Positions 45,690-54,812 of a stretch of DNA of 55,186 nucleotides are shown here, piece by piece. Source of the stretch: Lactobacillus sp. MRS-253-APC-2B (GTDB taxonomy: Bacteria; Bacillota; Bacilli; Lactobacillales; Lactobacillaceae); assembly GCF_012843675.1 (NCBI RefSeq), contig NZ_JABAFO010000010.1, positions 1-55,186 on the forward strand, given 5' to 3'. The notes beneath the pieces are model-generated. The model worked only from the letters and a program-made list of their open reading frames with translations. It ran no database searches and had not been told where the DNA came from. The position numbers and the translations under genes were made by a program. Within the stretch, counting starts at the first letter, position 1; every line of letters starts with the position of its first letter.

Positions 45690-46031
45690 ATGCAAAATCA
45701 GCGGCAATCTATCATCAATCGTAGTACCAAAATTATCTCGCAAGGTCTGCACCATTTGTTCGAGCCAATTGAGTTCGCCCCAATTCCAGACCTGCTGAAT
45801 CCCCAACCAGATTTTCAAAGGAAGCTTTTTATAAAAAAGGCCCTGGCTGATCACTTGTTGGTCTATGTGCAGCTGATGCCCAAAACCGCTGCCGGCCAAC
45901 CAGTCGAAGCCCGTGGCTATTTAAAGTCGTTTGGTCAGAACCGCTACCTGATTCAATCAAAAAATCTTTCCTACTTCTTTGATTTTGATCAATTACGCTA
46001 CATTGCCCATCCCGTTAGAGGTCGGGAATAA
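45690..46031 (+). CDS. SOS-induced YolD-like protein
   Basis: 113 residues. The start at 45690 has GGAGG 7 bases ahead; an ATG at 45684 is too close. The N-terminal part (ISQGLHHLFEPIEFAPIPDL) and a beta-strand C-terminal part (LLVYVQLM, ARGYLKSFGQNRYLIQ, FDFDQLRYIA) resemble the YolD family, small proteins often encoded with UmuC/DinB polymerases. Here no polymerase gene follows. Assignment rests on pattern and on the SOS promoter. Confidence 0.6.
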   Translation: MQNQRQSIINRSTKIISQGLHHLFEPIEFAPIPDLLNPQPDFQRKLFIKKALADHLLVYVQLMPKTAAGQPVEARGYLKSFGQNRYLIQSKNLSYFFDFDQLRYIAHPVRGRE

Positions 46032-46046
46032 AGTCCGAAAATAGAA

Positions 46047-46094
46047 AAAAGGCTGAAGATTGCGTCATCCAAAACGTTGATCTTCAGCCTTTTA
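46047..46094 (+). terminator. Terminator after YolD-like gene
   Basis: AAAAGGCTGAAGAT and ATCTTCAGCCTTTT form a perfect 14-bp stem, 16 bases after the stop. Confidence 0.92.
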
Positions 46095-46196
46095 TAATCA
46101 CTAGAACAATTACTTTTTCCAACTTCTTTTATTTGTTACGGAACGATTTACAACATATGTCTTATTACGGAATATCTCACTTAAATAAACTACAAC

Positions 46197-46216
46197 ATGT
46201 AGATTGTTATCTACAT
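46197..46216. promoter_or_regulatory. Palindromic operator upstream of TetR gene
   Basis: ATGTAGAT and ATCTACAT form a perfect 8-bp inverted repeat with a 4-base spacer, 48 bases before the tetR start. Upstream, TTACGGAA occurs twice (about 46136 and 46166). Likely autoregulation of the TetR/MMPL pair. Confidence 0.65.
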
Positions 46217-46264
46217 TTAGTAATGTTATATTATTCTGGTTAAAAAAAGTAAAGGAGGGATTTC

Positions 46265-46834
46265 ATGACAAAGCGACGAACCCTTGATCGGGAAAAAGTA
46301 CTTGCTACTGCTGAAAAATTAGCCGATGAACAAGGGCTTGAAGCTTTAACCATGCCCAATCTGGCTAAGGCACTCGATATTCGCTCGCAATCGCTTTATA
46401 ACTACGTTGCCAACCGCGAAGAAATGGTGTCGCTGACTGGTGCTCGGTTGATGCAGCAAATGTACCGGCAGGTCGTTGATGGCATTATCGGCCTTTCCGG
46501 TTCCAAAGCCTACTTGAAATTCGCGGATATCATTCGTGATTTTTTGTTGGCTCATGCCTCTTTATCCGCAATTTTGTACCATGCCCAGCGTTTCTCAACT
46601 GACTCGGCAATGTATCACGAAATCAAGCGAATGATCAAACTGGTGGATCAAGTCGTCGATGTTGATGGCAACCGGCTGATTTCATCGCATGTGTTGGTAG
46701 GTGCCGTTTTAGGCTATATTTTCCTTGAAACGGCACCGCTCTACCAAGATGAGGATGAAGAAACCGCCACTGCAAATTACCATCAAATGCTTTTTCGGCT
46801 GATCGACCCGGTTGAAAAAGCCTCGGGCATGTAA
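46265..46834 (+). CDS. TetR-family regulator
   Basis: 189 residues: an N-terminal helix-turn-helix (ALTMPNLAKALDIRSQSLYN) and a ligand-binding part resembling TetR_C (YHAQRFSTDSAMYHEIKRM). AAGGAGG precedes the ATG. It precedes the MMPL transporter gene by 54 bases on the same strand and probably represses both; the inducer is unknown. Confidence 0.9.
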   Translation: MTKRRTLDREKVLATAEKLADEQGLEALTMPNLAKALDIRSQSLYNYVANREEMVSLTGARLMQQMYRQVVDGIIGLSGSKAYLKFADIIRDFLLAHASLSAILYHAQRFSTDSAMYHEIKRMIKLVDQVVDVDGNRLISSHVLVGAVLGYIFLETAPLYQDEDEETATANYHQMLFRLIDPVEKASGM

Positions 46835-46888
46835 GCTGCAATTTTTGTACATTATTTTTTATATAAATAGGTAAGGAGAAATTTTGAG

Positions 46889-49800
46889 ATGCGATTTATT
46901 AAAAACCACGTTGGATCCTTGATCGCGTGGATTCTCATCGTTGTGATCTCGATCTTCATGCTGCCTAATGTCAATCAATTAACGCGTGAGCACTCGACAA
47001 TCTCACTGCCTGCTAACGTGCAAAGTGAGGTTGCCAGTACGATTGGCAATCATTGGGGACATCATCAAAACAACACTTATCAAGTCGTTGCCGTCTTTAA
47101 CAATAAAAACGGCGCGATGTCTAAATCGGATCAAAAAAACGTCAATAAGACGATCCGCTACTTAAAGCGGCATAAATCCGAACTGGGCATTAAGTCCATG
47201 TTGACCCCATATGAAAACTCGGCTACCAAGAAGAACCTGATCTCTAAGGACAAGACCACTGAACTGGTCCAAATGAACGTTTCGAAAAAAGAAACCGTTT
47301 CAAACATCAACAAAAAATTAACCAAAGCCGTCAAGACCAATGGCATTCGGACCTACATTACTGGGGCCGATATCCTGCAAGACGACTTTTCCGGAGCTAT
47401 TCAAGAAGGGATCAAGAAGACTGAGGTCATCTCGGTTATCTTCATCTTTATTGTCTTGATACTGGTCTTTAGGTCACCGATCGTTCCATTGATCTCACTG
47501 TTAACGGTTGGGGTTTCGTTCATTACTGCCTTTTCAATCGTTACCAACTTGGTTAAGAACTTTAATTTCCCATTCAGCAACTTCACCCAAGTTTTTATGG
47601 TTATCGTTTTGTTTGGGATCGGGACCGACTACAACATTTTGCTCTATGATCGGTTCAAAGCCAACCTGGGGAATGGAATGGATAAGTTTGAGGCCGCCAA
47701 AAATGCCCAGTGGAATGCCGGCAAGACGATTTTAATGTCGGGATCTTCCATTTTGATTGGTTTCTCAGCCCTGGGTCTAGCCCGCTTCTCGGTTTACAAA
47801 TCAGCATCCGGGGTTGCCATCGGGGTTGCCGTTTTGCTGATCGTTTTGCTGACGTTAAACATGTTCTTTATGACGACCATGGGCAAGACCATGTTCTGGC
47901 CGGTCAAGACATTCAATGGTGAAACGGAAAGTCCATTCTGGCGCTTCTTGTCCAAGCATTCCCTAGCCCACCCAATCATTGCATTGGTCTTGGTATTGGC
48001 TGCTCTTTCGCCATTTTACTTCACTTATCAAAACAAGCTGAACTATGACGATACGGCCGAAATTTCTGACTCAACGCCATCCAAGCAAGGATTCCTGGTT
48101 GTACAAAAGCACTTCTCTAAAGGGACGGCTGAACCGGCTACCCTTTACATCAAGTCCAACCACACGCTGGATAATGAAAAAGATCTGAAGCTGATCGACC
48201 AGTTAACGGAACAAATCAAACATACCAAGGGCGTTAAGACCGTGGCTTCCGTTACTCAACCATCTGGTTCCAAGATCAAAAAGCTTTACGTTACTAGTCA
48301 AATGAAGACGGTCAACAATGGCGTCTCCACGGCACGTAACGGGATCAGCAAATTAAGCGCCGGCAGTCAGCAGATGACAAATGGGCTTAACTCGGCCGCA
48401 ACTGGTACCAACCAGCTGAATAGCGGGATTAACTCCGCGGCTACTGGTGCCAATCAACTGACTTCCGGTCTGGCGCAGCTCAGTTCTGGCGGCAACCAAA
48501 TGACGAATGGTTTAAACCAGCTTAGTGCCGGCAGCCAGCAGTTGGTCAACGGCATGAACCAGATGAGCCAGCAGCTCAGTTCCCAATTGACCGGCGCTAA
48601 TGCCTCGCAGCTGCAGCAGCTGGAAAGCGGTCTGCCGCAGATCAATAATGGGATCCAACAGCTGAACAGCGCTCTGCAGAGTCAAGGAACGTCAATTGAT
48701 ACGACTGGCATTCAAAACAACCTGCAAAACGTTGCCAGCCAGGCTCAAATCATCGGTGATCAACTGACGCAAGCCGGCAACACCTTAAGGAGCATTCAAG
48801 GAGCTACCAGTTCTTCTAGTTCAGCCAGCCTTAGCTCGGTTATGACCCAGTTTAAGGCTGCGGAAAGTCAAGCCAACCTAAATGACCAGCAAAAAGCCGT
48901 GATGGAAGGTGCCATGCAGCAGATTCTTGGCGGTATTCAAAGCCAGATTGCCTCTCAGACCAACAGTCAAACCAGTGCTTTGAGCAGTCAGCTGCAAAGC
49001 GTGGCTCAAAACCTGCAGGCGGCTGGCAATGCGGACAAGTCACTGGCTGGCTCACTGCAAAACGTCGCCGGTTCGGCATCCAGCCTGCAAAATCTCAGCA
49101 CCCAGGTTGCAACGCTGAAGGCTCAGGTTGCTCAATTGGCCCAAGCCTCTAACGTTGCGCTGCCAGGTGCCGTTTCAGCCTTGCAGCAGTTAACCAGCGG
49201 TCTCAACCAGATTCAAAGTGCGCTGGGTCAAGGTACCAGTGCTTTAGGTCAACTAAACACTGGTATCAATAAGCTGGCCGCTGCCTCACCACAATTGAGC
49301 AATGGGATCAACTCCGCTTACTCTGGCAGCCAACAGCTCAGCTCCGGTATGGGACAGCTCAGTTCCGGCAGTCTGCAGCTCAACACTGGGATCAACAAGC
49401 TGGCGCAGAGCTCGCCTCAGATTACCAATGGCCTCAACCAGCTGAATTCTGGGCTGGCATCTGGTCAAAGCTATCTGACAGGCCTGCAAAAGTCAGCCGC
49501 GGCAGAAACCTTCTATATTCCAAAGTCGGTTCTGCACAGCAAGACCTTTAAGCCGGCAATTGACAACTACATGTCATCCAACCGCAAGACTACTAAGATT
49601 ACGATTGTCTTTGACACCAACCCTAGTGATGAAAAAGCCACAAAGGATGCCGAAAACATCTCTAACATGGCTCGCAAGTCATTGAAAGGCACTGCTCTTA
49701 ACAATGCCACGGTTGCCATGGGCGGTCAGTCTTCACGGATCAACGACATTAAGAACACGGCCAGCGGCGACTTTGTGCGGACCGCAGCCATCATGCTGAT

Positions 49801-50302
49801 TGGGATTGGCATTGCACTGATGCTGATTACGCACTCGCTACTGCAGCCGGTCTACATTTTGGGCTCACTGCTGTTGGCCTACATTTCATCACTGTCAATC
49901 AACCACTGGCTGGTCGGTATCTTCATGCACCGCAGCATGTTGGCTTGGAACACGCCGTTCTTTAGCTTCATCATGCTGATTGCCCTAGGGGTTGACTACA
50001 GTATCTTCTTGATGACGCGTTATCGTGAAATCGACGAAAACAAGTATCTGCCAGGCGAACGAATCTACTATGCCTGTGCAATCATCGGGACCGTCGTTAT
50101 CAGTGCCGCTATCATCTTGAGTGGTACGTTTGCTGCTTTGATTCCATCTGGCATTCCAACGCTGATTGAAGTTGCCATGACGGTGATCGTTGGTCTGATC
50201 ATCTTGGTAATCATCTTGCCAATCGTTATGACCAGCACGATCTACTTGAGCTATCCAATTCGTAATCACGTCAAGGATAATCAAAACAAGCGCAAAGATT
50301 AA
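46889..50302 (+). CDS. MMPL/RND-type membrane transporter with glycine-glutamine-leucine repeats
   Basis: 1137 residues. TM1 about 10-28; five helices about 178-320 with GIGTDYNILLYDRF (RND signature with the proton-relay Asp region); one at about 360-380; a large extracytoplasmic domain 385-960; then five helices 965-1130 with LGVDYSIFLMTRYRE, the second copy of the signature. The loop carries repeated units like QLSSGGNQMTNGLNQLSAGS at about 470-565 and 775-870, probably a coiled-coil stalk. Family members move lipids or peptides to the surface; the substrate here is unknown. Confidence 0.92.
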   Translation: MRFIKNHVGSLIAWILIVVISIFMLPNVNQLTREHSTISLPANVQSEVASTIGNHWGHHQNNTYQVVAVFNNKNGAMSKSDQKNVNKTIRYLKRHKSELGIKSMLTPYENSATKKNLISKDKTTELVQMNVSKKETVSNINKKLTKAVKTNGIRTYITGADILQDDFSGAIQEGIKKTEVISVIFIFIVLILVFRSPIVPLISLLTVGVSFITAFSIVTNLVKNFNFPFSNFTQVFMVIVLFGIGTDYNILLYDRFKANLGNGMDKFEAAKNAQWNAGKTILMSGSSILIGFSALGLARFSVYKSASGVAIGVAVLLIVLLTLNMFFMTTMGKTMFWPVKTFNGETESPFWRFLSKHSLAHPIIALVLVLAALSPFYFTYQNKLNYDDTAEISDSTPSKQGFLVVQKHFSKGTAEPATLYIKSNHTLDNEKDLKLIDQLTEQIKHTKGVKTVASVTQPSGSKIKKLYVTSQMKTVNNGVSTARNGISKLSAGSQQMTNGLNSAATGTNQLNSGINSAATGANQLTSGLAQLSSGGNQMTNGLNQLSAGSQQLVNGMNQMSQQLSSQLTGANASQLQQLESGLPQINNGIQQLNSALQSQGTSIDTTGIQNNLQNVASQAQIIGDQLTQAGNTLRSIQGATSSSSSASLSSVMTQFKAAESQANLNDQQKAVMEGAMQQILGGIQSQIASQTNSQTSALSSQLQSVAQNLQAAGNADKSLAGSLQNVAGSASSLQNLSTQVATLKAQVAQLAQASNVALPGAVSALQQLTSGLNQIQSALGQGTSALGQLNTGINKLAAASPQLSNGINSAYSGSQQLSSGMGQLSSGSLQLNTGINKLAQSSPQITNGLNQLNSGLASGQSYLTGLQKSAAAETFYIPKSVLHSKTFKPAIDNYMSSNRKTTKITIVFDTNPSDEKATKDAENISNMARKSLKGTALNNATVAMGGQSSRINDIKNTASGDFVRTAAIMLIGIGIALMLITHSLLQPVYILGSLLLAYISSLSINHWLVGIFMHRSMLAWNTPFFSFIMLIALGVDYSIFLMTRYREIDENKYLPGERIYYACAIIGTVVISAAIILSGTFAALIPSGIPTLIEVAMTVIVGLIILVIILPIVMTSTIYLSYPIRNHVKDNQNKRKD

Positions 50303-50315
50303 TCAAGCATAAATC

Positions 50316-50345
50316 AAAAGAGCTCGCTGCCTGGCGGGCTCTTTT
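50316..50345 (+). terminator. Terminator after MMPL transporter
   Basis: AAAAGAGC-T-CGC pairs with GCG-G-GCTCTTTT, 13 bases past the stop, with TTTT in the 3' arm. Confidence 0.85.
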
Positions 50346-50472
50346 CTTATATCGACATCCGGAAATTCGGCAGTCCCAATACTGGGGGCCATTTATGGAC
50401 GGGTAGTTTATCCGATTGTCTTGTTATTCAGCTCCCGACATCCTTGAATTGATCATCGGTAGCTTAACATCA

Positions 50473-51657
50473 CTAGTCGTAGAATGATCCGTCTTCTGCA
50501 AAAACTTTGGCCAGTCCATCAACCGCCCGCTTAAGTTTTTCCATTGAAGCCGCGTATGAAATTCTAAAGTACCTTACCGGGAGCTTGGTGAAGGCCGCTA
50601 CCGGAACAATGGCTACTTTGGCTTTTTCCGCCAGATGCTCTGCATAGGCCATTGAATCACCATCAAAACTGTCTGGAATTTTGACCCACAGATAAAAGGT
50701 CCCCATCGGCTTAGTGTAGTGGAAACCAATCTTATCCATGGCGTCCATTAAGAACTGTCGACGCTGATCATATTCCGTCTTCATTTGAGCAGTATCAGCC
50801 TTGCCATGACGAAGCACTTCTTCAGTGGCATCCATGTTCATCGTAGCATTAGTCGAAATTGCTGCTTGATGAACTTTAGTAAGAGCTTTTAAGACATCAC
50901 TCGGTCCACAGATATAGCCGACCCACCAGCCAGTCATCGCGGCATTCTTGGATACCCCATTGACATAAAGCGTCTGGTCTGGCAAAAGCTTAGCCATTGG
51001 CAGGTGCTCGCCTTCGTAAAGCAGATCAGCATAGATCTCATCATCCAAGATAGCAACGTTGTAGTTCTTGAGCAGATCAGCCAGTGCCCGTACCTCGTCA
51101 GGAGTGTAGGTGACACCGGTTGGGTTGACTGGATAGTTAAGTACCAAAACCTTTACTTTTTCACCATATTTATCCAACGCCTTTTTCAGTAATTCTGGCG
51201 TCACCTTAAAGTCAGGCTCTGCCGTTTCCAGTTCAACCGCTTTGGCATCACGCATCTCAGCGTTGATTCGATAAAGCGTGTAGGCAGGACAAGGAACCAG
51301 CACGACATCACCCGGCTGACACAAACCTGTAATGATCGTACTGATGGCCCCACTGGCACCTTCTGCAACGAAAATCTCGCTTTCCGGATCGTAATGAAGG
51401 TCTAAATCGTCTGCCAGATATTCACTGATTGCGCTGCGCAGCCCTGGCGTCCCTCAGTTATGCGCGTAATGCGTATGGTCGTTAAGGATGCTTTTAATGG
51501 CCGCCAGCTTAACATGATCAGCCGTCTTGAAATCTGGCTCGCCGATAGTCAGGTTAACCATTTCTGGATCACTGCCATATTTATTGTTAAGGACCCGAAT
51601 CAATGATGGCTTGGCAAACTTTAAGCTTTCTGGAACCAACGATGCAATTTTACTCAT
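50473..51657 (-). pseudogene. Class I/II aminotransferase with in-frame stop
   Basis: A 394-codon fold-type I PLP aminotransferase (aspartate/aromatic type) interrupted by TGA at codon 68 (51454-51456), in HYAHN-stop-GTPGLR, where the family has an amino acid. The frame is otherwise open and conserved: NYPVNPTGVTY, DDEIYADLLYEG, SKNAAMTGWWVGY with the PLP lysine at about residue 237, and YFRISYAAS near the end. Start at 51657 (AAGGAGGAA ahead); the frame extends to 51687. Either a recent nonsense mutation or a sequencing error. It follows uspA by 45 bases. Confidence 0.88.
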
Positions 51658-51702
51658 GGAAACTTCCTCCTTATGACTTATCGACATAATAACAATCTGT
51701 TT

Positions 51703-52131
51703 TTACTTGACTACCAGCACATCGGCCTTAGCATGACGAACAACATAATCTGTGTGAGATCCCTGCAGCATTTTTTCAACGGCATTGATCCCTGTACTGC
51801 CAAGGACAATGAGATCAATATCGTGCCGCTCCGGAAAATCATAGGCAAGAATGGTTTTGATACTGCCGATAACGACCTCGGCACTGGCATCTGCTCCCTT
51901 ATCCTGCGCTTTTTTCAGATATGGCTGTAAACGTTGCTTGGTACGCTTGGCAAAGTCTTGATAAAAGTCTTCGTTGACCCCAAATGATGAATCCATCCCG
52001 CGGTCACGATTGACTACCCAAACCAAATACAGTTTCGCTGAAAAAACCTTGGCCAGATCAACTGCAGTTTCAAAGGCTCGATCAGCACGCTTAGACCCGT
52101 CAATTCCGACTAAAATATTTTTATAGGCCAT
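51703..52131 (-). CDS. Universal stress protein UspA family
   Basis: 142 residues with the Usp alpha/beta fold; NILVGIDGSKRADRAFETAV at the start and LIVLGSTGINAVEKMLQGSH at the end (ATP-binding Gly-rich G-2x-G-9x-G(S/T) region, slightly altered). AAAGGAG precedes the ATG. Soluble stress protein, probably transcribed with the following aminotransferase gene. Confidence 0.9.
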   Translation of the reverse strand: MAYKNILVGIDGSKRADRAFETAVDLAKVFSAKLYLVWVVNRDRGMDSSFGVNEDFYQDFAKRTKQRLQPYLKKAQDKGADASAEVVIGSIKTILAYDFPERHDIDLIVLGSTGINAVEKMLQGSHTDYVVRHAKADVLVVK

Positions 52132-52245
52132 TTTAATCAGCTCCTTTATAATCTAGATTTAAAAATTAATGCAAATATCCCCAAAACAAATATATTCTGA
52201 ACCCAAACTCAGCTGACAAATTTCAATTTAATAGGCGTTTAATAT

Positions 52246-52299
52246 AAAAATGCCCTGCCATCATCAGCTTATTTCTGCTGACAATCACCGGGCATTTTT
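52246..52299 (-). terminator. Terminator of envelope-stress operon
   Basis: AAAATGCCC pairs with GGGCATTTT (outer) and TCAGC with GCTGA (inner), followed by T-rich sequence on the minus strand, 6 bases past the PspC stop. Confidence 0.8.
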
Positions 52300-52304
52300 A
52301 ATTA

Positions 52305-52541
52305 TTATTTTTCATTTGATTCGTAGAAAACTGGGCCATCATCTTCAGGTTTCTTTGGCAATGCGTCTGGGATAATTATCGCCGCAATTACATAAAGAAC
52401 GATCGATGGCACAATCGCGGTGAAAAGAGCCAGAGCAGTAATTACAAGTCGTACGATCGTTGAGTCAAAGCCAAAATAATCCGCGATCCCGCCACAAACA
52501 CCAGCGACAATCCGATCGTTTGATTTCGTCAGTTTTTTCAT
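52305..52541 (-). CDS. PspC-domain membrane protein
   Basis: 78 residues: basic start (MKKLTKSNDRIVAGVCGGIA) with the PspC signature GVCGGIADYFGFD, one hydrophobic segment (LVITALALFTAIVPSIVLYVIAA split in two), and a charged tail. PspC proteins sit in the membrane and report envelope stress. Last gene of the PadR-HAAS-DUF4097-PspC operon, like Bacillus yvl genes. Confidence 0.9.
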   Translation of the reverse strand: MKKLTKSNDRIVAGVCGGIADYFGFDSTIVRLVITALALFTAIVPSIVLYVIAAIIIPDALPKKPEDDGPVFYESNEK

Positions 52542-52552
52542 AATGATCCCCC

Positions 52553-53524
52553 CTATTTAATGGTCACGTCACCATCTGAAGCATTGACTTGCAGACGGTT
52601 TGGCGCAGTTTCGTTTTGAGTAAGCGTGCCACCATTTTCACTGGACTGATTGAATAAACGATTGTCGCCGTCACTAACCGAGGTCGAGTAGCCATCAGCT
52701 TTAGTGTTCAATGCTTCTACATCGCCATCCTTAGCTGTAATCGAGTAACCATTTGTAATGGTGATGTCGTTAAAATGAACGTCGCCATCCTGGGTACTGA
52801 GATTGCCACTATCCAAGGCAACAGAATTCATTGTAATATCCGAATCAGCCGTCTGAACCAGCGTCTTGGTTAAAGTAGAATCATTAACGGCAAGATCGTT
52901 GTCGTTAAGGTGCAGCTGGCCACTATTGATCGTTAAGCCATTAAAAGCAGTATCCGTATCGTTAAACCGGAAGTCGACCCGCTCAATTTCCAAATTGCTC
53001 AGACTTACCTGACTGGCATCATTTACCTGCAAGTCATATTTTTCGATTTTCATCTTGGCAGCTGGTTCTTGAATGACTTGGCCATCATTAACACGTAGCT
53101 GCAAATGCTTGAGTTTTACGTTCTTAGGTACTGTGATCGTCAGTCTGTCGTTTGCGACGCCATAATAAAAGCCAGTTGAAGAAAAACTAAAGCCATTAAA
53201 GCTAAAACCATGCTTACGACTCTTGGAATTGATGATTATCGTGCCGTTTTTCTTTGCAATGGTTGGCTGATTGCTCTTCTCACCAGCATACTTAACAGAG
53301 AAAGTCTTGCCCTGTTTGACAACGACATTCATATCGCTTACGTCTGCCTTAATCCGCTCAGCTTTAGCATAGGTCTGGGTCCGTGTTGTCTTGGCTTTTG
53401 ATACCACATGCGGAGTCAAGCCGTCAAAGATTACTGCTCGCTGACCATGCATTCCAATGCCAAACGCCAGCATAACAGCGCCAATCACTGTGATGACCAG
53501 ACCGCTTACGATGGCCTTTTTCAT
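52553..53524 (-). CDS. DUF4097-type beta-helix envelope protein
   Basis: 323 residues. One N-terminal membrane anchor (IVSGLVITVIGAVMLAFGIG), then a DUF4097/adhesin-like domain of repeated short strands with Asn/Asp turns (e.g. DSDITMNSVALDSGNLSTQD, DGDVHFNDITITNG) that should form a right-handed beta-helix outside the membrane. Start at 53524 (AAGGAGGCAG ahead); the frame to 53581 is in the upstream gene. Overlaps the HAAS gene by 4 bases. Confidence 0.85.
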   Translation of the reverse strand: MKKAIVSGLVITVIGAVMLAFGIGMHGQRAVIFDGLTPHVVSKAKTTRTQTYAKAERIKADVSDMNVVVKQGKTFSVKYAGEKSNQPTIAKKNGTIIINSKSRKHGFSFNGFSFSSTGFYYGVANDRLTITVPKNVKLKHLQLRVNDGQVIQEPAAKMKIEKYDLQVNDASQVSLSNLEIERVDFRFNDTDTAFNGLTINSGQLHLNDNDLAVNDSTLTKTLVQTADSDITMNSVALDSGNLSTQDGDVHFNDITITNGYSITAKDGDVEALNTKADGYSTSVSDGDNRLFNQSSENGGTLTQNETAPNRLQVNASDGDVTIK

Positions 53525-54126
53525 TTTGCTGCCTCCTTTTTGATGTACCTGTAATAGACGTGCTGAACGAGACGCGTGCATGCCTTAACGATCCAGACAG
53601 AGCAGCCCCAAACGAGCGGAATGACGATCAATAACAGTCCCAGTCCAATCAAGCCGATTCCCAGATAGAAAAGGGCCGTCCCCAGGTTGGTAAACAAAAG
53701 ACTCAGACCAGTAAAAATGGCTGCCGCCGTCAAAAAGATGCCACCACCAGCAAGCGATATGACCACCACCACGCCACTAAAGACGACTGCAAAAATGGCA
53801 ATCAGCACGCTCAGCAGAATCAAACCGATAATTAAGGTTGCCGGGGTGGCCAACAGCGCAAGGATAATCAGCCATGTCGTCTTGATCTTGGTTTTGGAGA
53901 CAACCCGCTGATCTTCAGCCTCTTCTTTGATAGAGTGATCGGCAAGAATTTTTAAGGCAAGCTGACGCGGCGTTCCTAGTTCCCGCTCAATTTCTGCTTT
54001 GGTATCAATGCCGGCATCTGCCAAATACTCACTGTAAAATTCAATGACGTCATCAATCTCATCATCGGGCAGCTTGCGAAGGTAACGTCTTAACATCTGC
54101 ATGTACTTTGCAGTTTCAGAAGTCAT
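53521..54126 (-). CDS. HAAS/DUF1700 membrane protein
   Basis: 201 residues. Residues 1-60 are the HAAS helical domain (YLRKLPDDEIDDVIEFYSEY, then ELGTPRQLALKILADHSI), followed by three to four membrane helices (about 83-175). HAAS proteins pair with PadR-type regulators as membrane anchors or sensors. The ATG overlaps the end of the PadR gene by 11 bases. Confidence 0.88.
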   Translation of the reverse strand: MTSETAKYMQMLRRYLRKLPDDEIDDVIEFYSEYLADAGIDTKAEIERELGTPRQLALKILADHSIKEEAEDQRVVSKTKIKTTWLIILALLATPATLIIGLILLSVLIAIFAVVFSGVVVVISLAGGGIFLTAAAIFTGLSLLFTNLGTALFYLGIGLIGLGLLLIVIPLVWGCSVWIVKACTRLVQHVYYRYIKKEAAK

Positions 54127-54460
54127 GTGTCTGATCCTCCTTTAAAGGATAATTGCTGGCCTCAAAAATCGAATCGAGGCTTTCCTTATAGTCTGTCCAT
54201 ACCTGCTTGACGCGTGCCAGATGCGATTCACCAGCAGACGTAATGCGATAATAACGGCGATTGCGTCCGTGATATGGCTGATCGTACGTTTCGACGAACT
54301 GATCCTTTTTTAGCCGGCGCAGCACTGGATAAAGGGTGGATTCTGAAATCGTAATCGCTTTTTGCATGTCTTGCGTCAGCGCATAGCCGTAATAATCTTT
54401 GCGTTCAAGCAGCGCCAGTACCAAGCCATCCAAAAGATCAGCTGAAACTTGAATTTTCAT
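54116..54460 (-). CDS. PadR-like regulator of envelope operon
   Basis: 114 residues, the short PadR type: winged helix LVLALLERKDYYGYALTQDM and SESTLYPVLRRLKKDQFVET with the wing RRYYRITSAGESHL, and a single C-terminal dimer helix. It heads the HAAS-DUF4097-PspC operon and likely represses it through the palindrome at 54495-54515. CGAGGAATG places a GAGGA directly before the ATG. Confidence 0.92.
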   Translation of the reverse strand: MKIQVSADLLDGLVLALLERKDYYGYALTQDMQKAITISESTLYPVLRRLKKDQFVETYDQPYHGRNRRYYRITSAGESHLARVKQVWTDYKESLDSIFEASNYPLKEDQTHDF

Positions 54461-54494
54461 TCCTCGTTTCGCCTCTTTTCACTTTTATTTTATA

Positions 54495-54515
54495 ATATTA
54501 TATCGTATATAATAT
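54495..54515. promoter_or_regulatory. Palindromic operator of PadR-like regulator
   Basis: ATATTATAT and ATATAATAT are perfect 9-bp arms with a 3-base centre. They contain TATAAT hexamers on the minus strand, so repressor would cover the -10 region. Confidence 0.6.
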
Positions 54516-54589
54516 ATTGAGGCAAATAGATACCGCTGAATTTTAATTGAGACGCATACCGTGCTCAACCGTAGATAGCAAGCCAATAA
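54516..54589. other. Short spacer before converging terminator
   Basis: No gene or motif recognised. With 54629-54812 it makes a gene-free stretch that contains only the terminator and the element end. Confidence 0.4.
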
Positions 54590-54628
54590 AAAATGGGACT
54601 CCTGTCACTTGACAAGGCGTCCCATTTT
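54590..54628. terminator. Bidirectional terminator
   Basis: AAAATGGGAC-TCCTTGTC-type pairing: AAAATGGGAC...GTCCCATTTT outer arms with CCTGTC/GACAAGG inside. It separates the PadR operon promoter from the element at the right edge. Confidence 0.8.
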
Positions 54629-54812
54629 GATCTTCATCAATCAAATTTGATAAAGTTTCTTTGATTTGTTATTAATCGAAAATTCCGCAACTTCAGATAG
54701 TGGCTGGATAATCAATCGCATCTAGATTGATGTTTCCTAGTTTAGTTATATCAAACAATATCTAGTGATATGATATAACTCACTTTCGCTTAACCTAATT
54801 AAGCCAACCTCT

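Noticed and set aside
51454-51456. TGA considered as selenocysteine codon
   Set aside because: Aminotransferases have no Sec at this place, no SECIS-like hairpin was evident and lactobacilli generally lack the Sec machinery.
52141-52174. TTGCAT/TTATAA hexamers 17 bp apart before uspA
   Set aside because: The -10 would overlap the ribosome binding site, leaving no room for a leader; probably chance.
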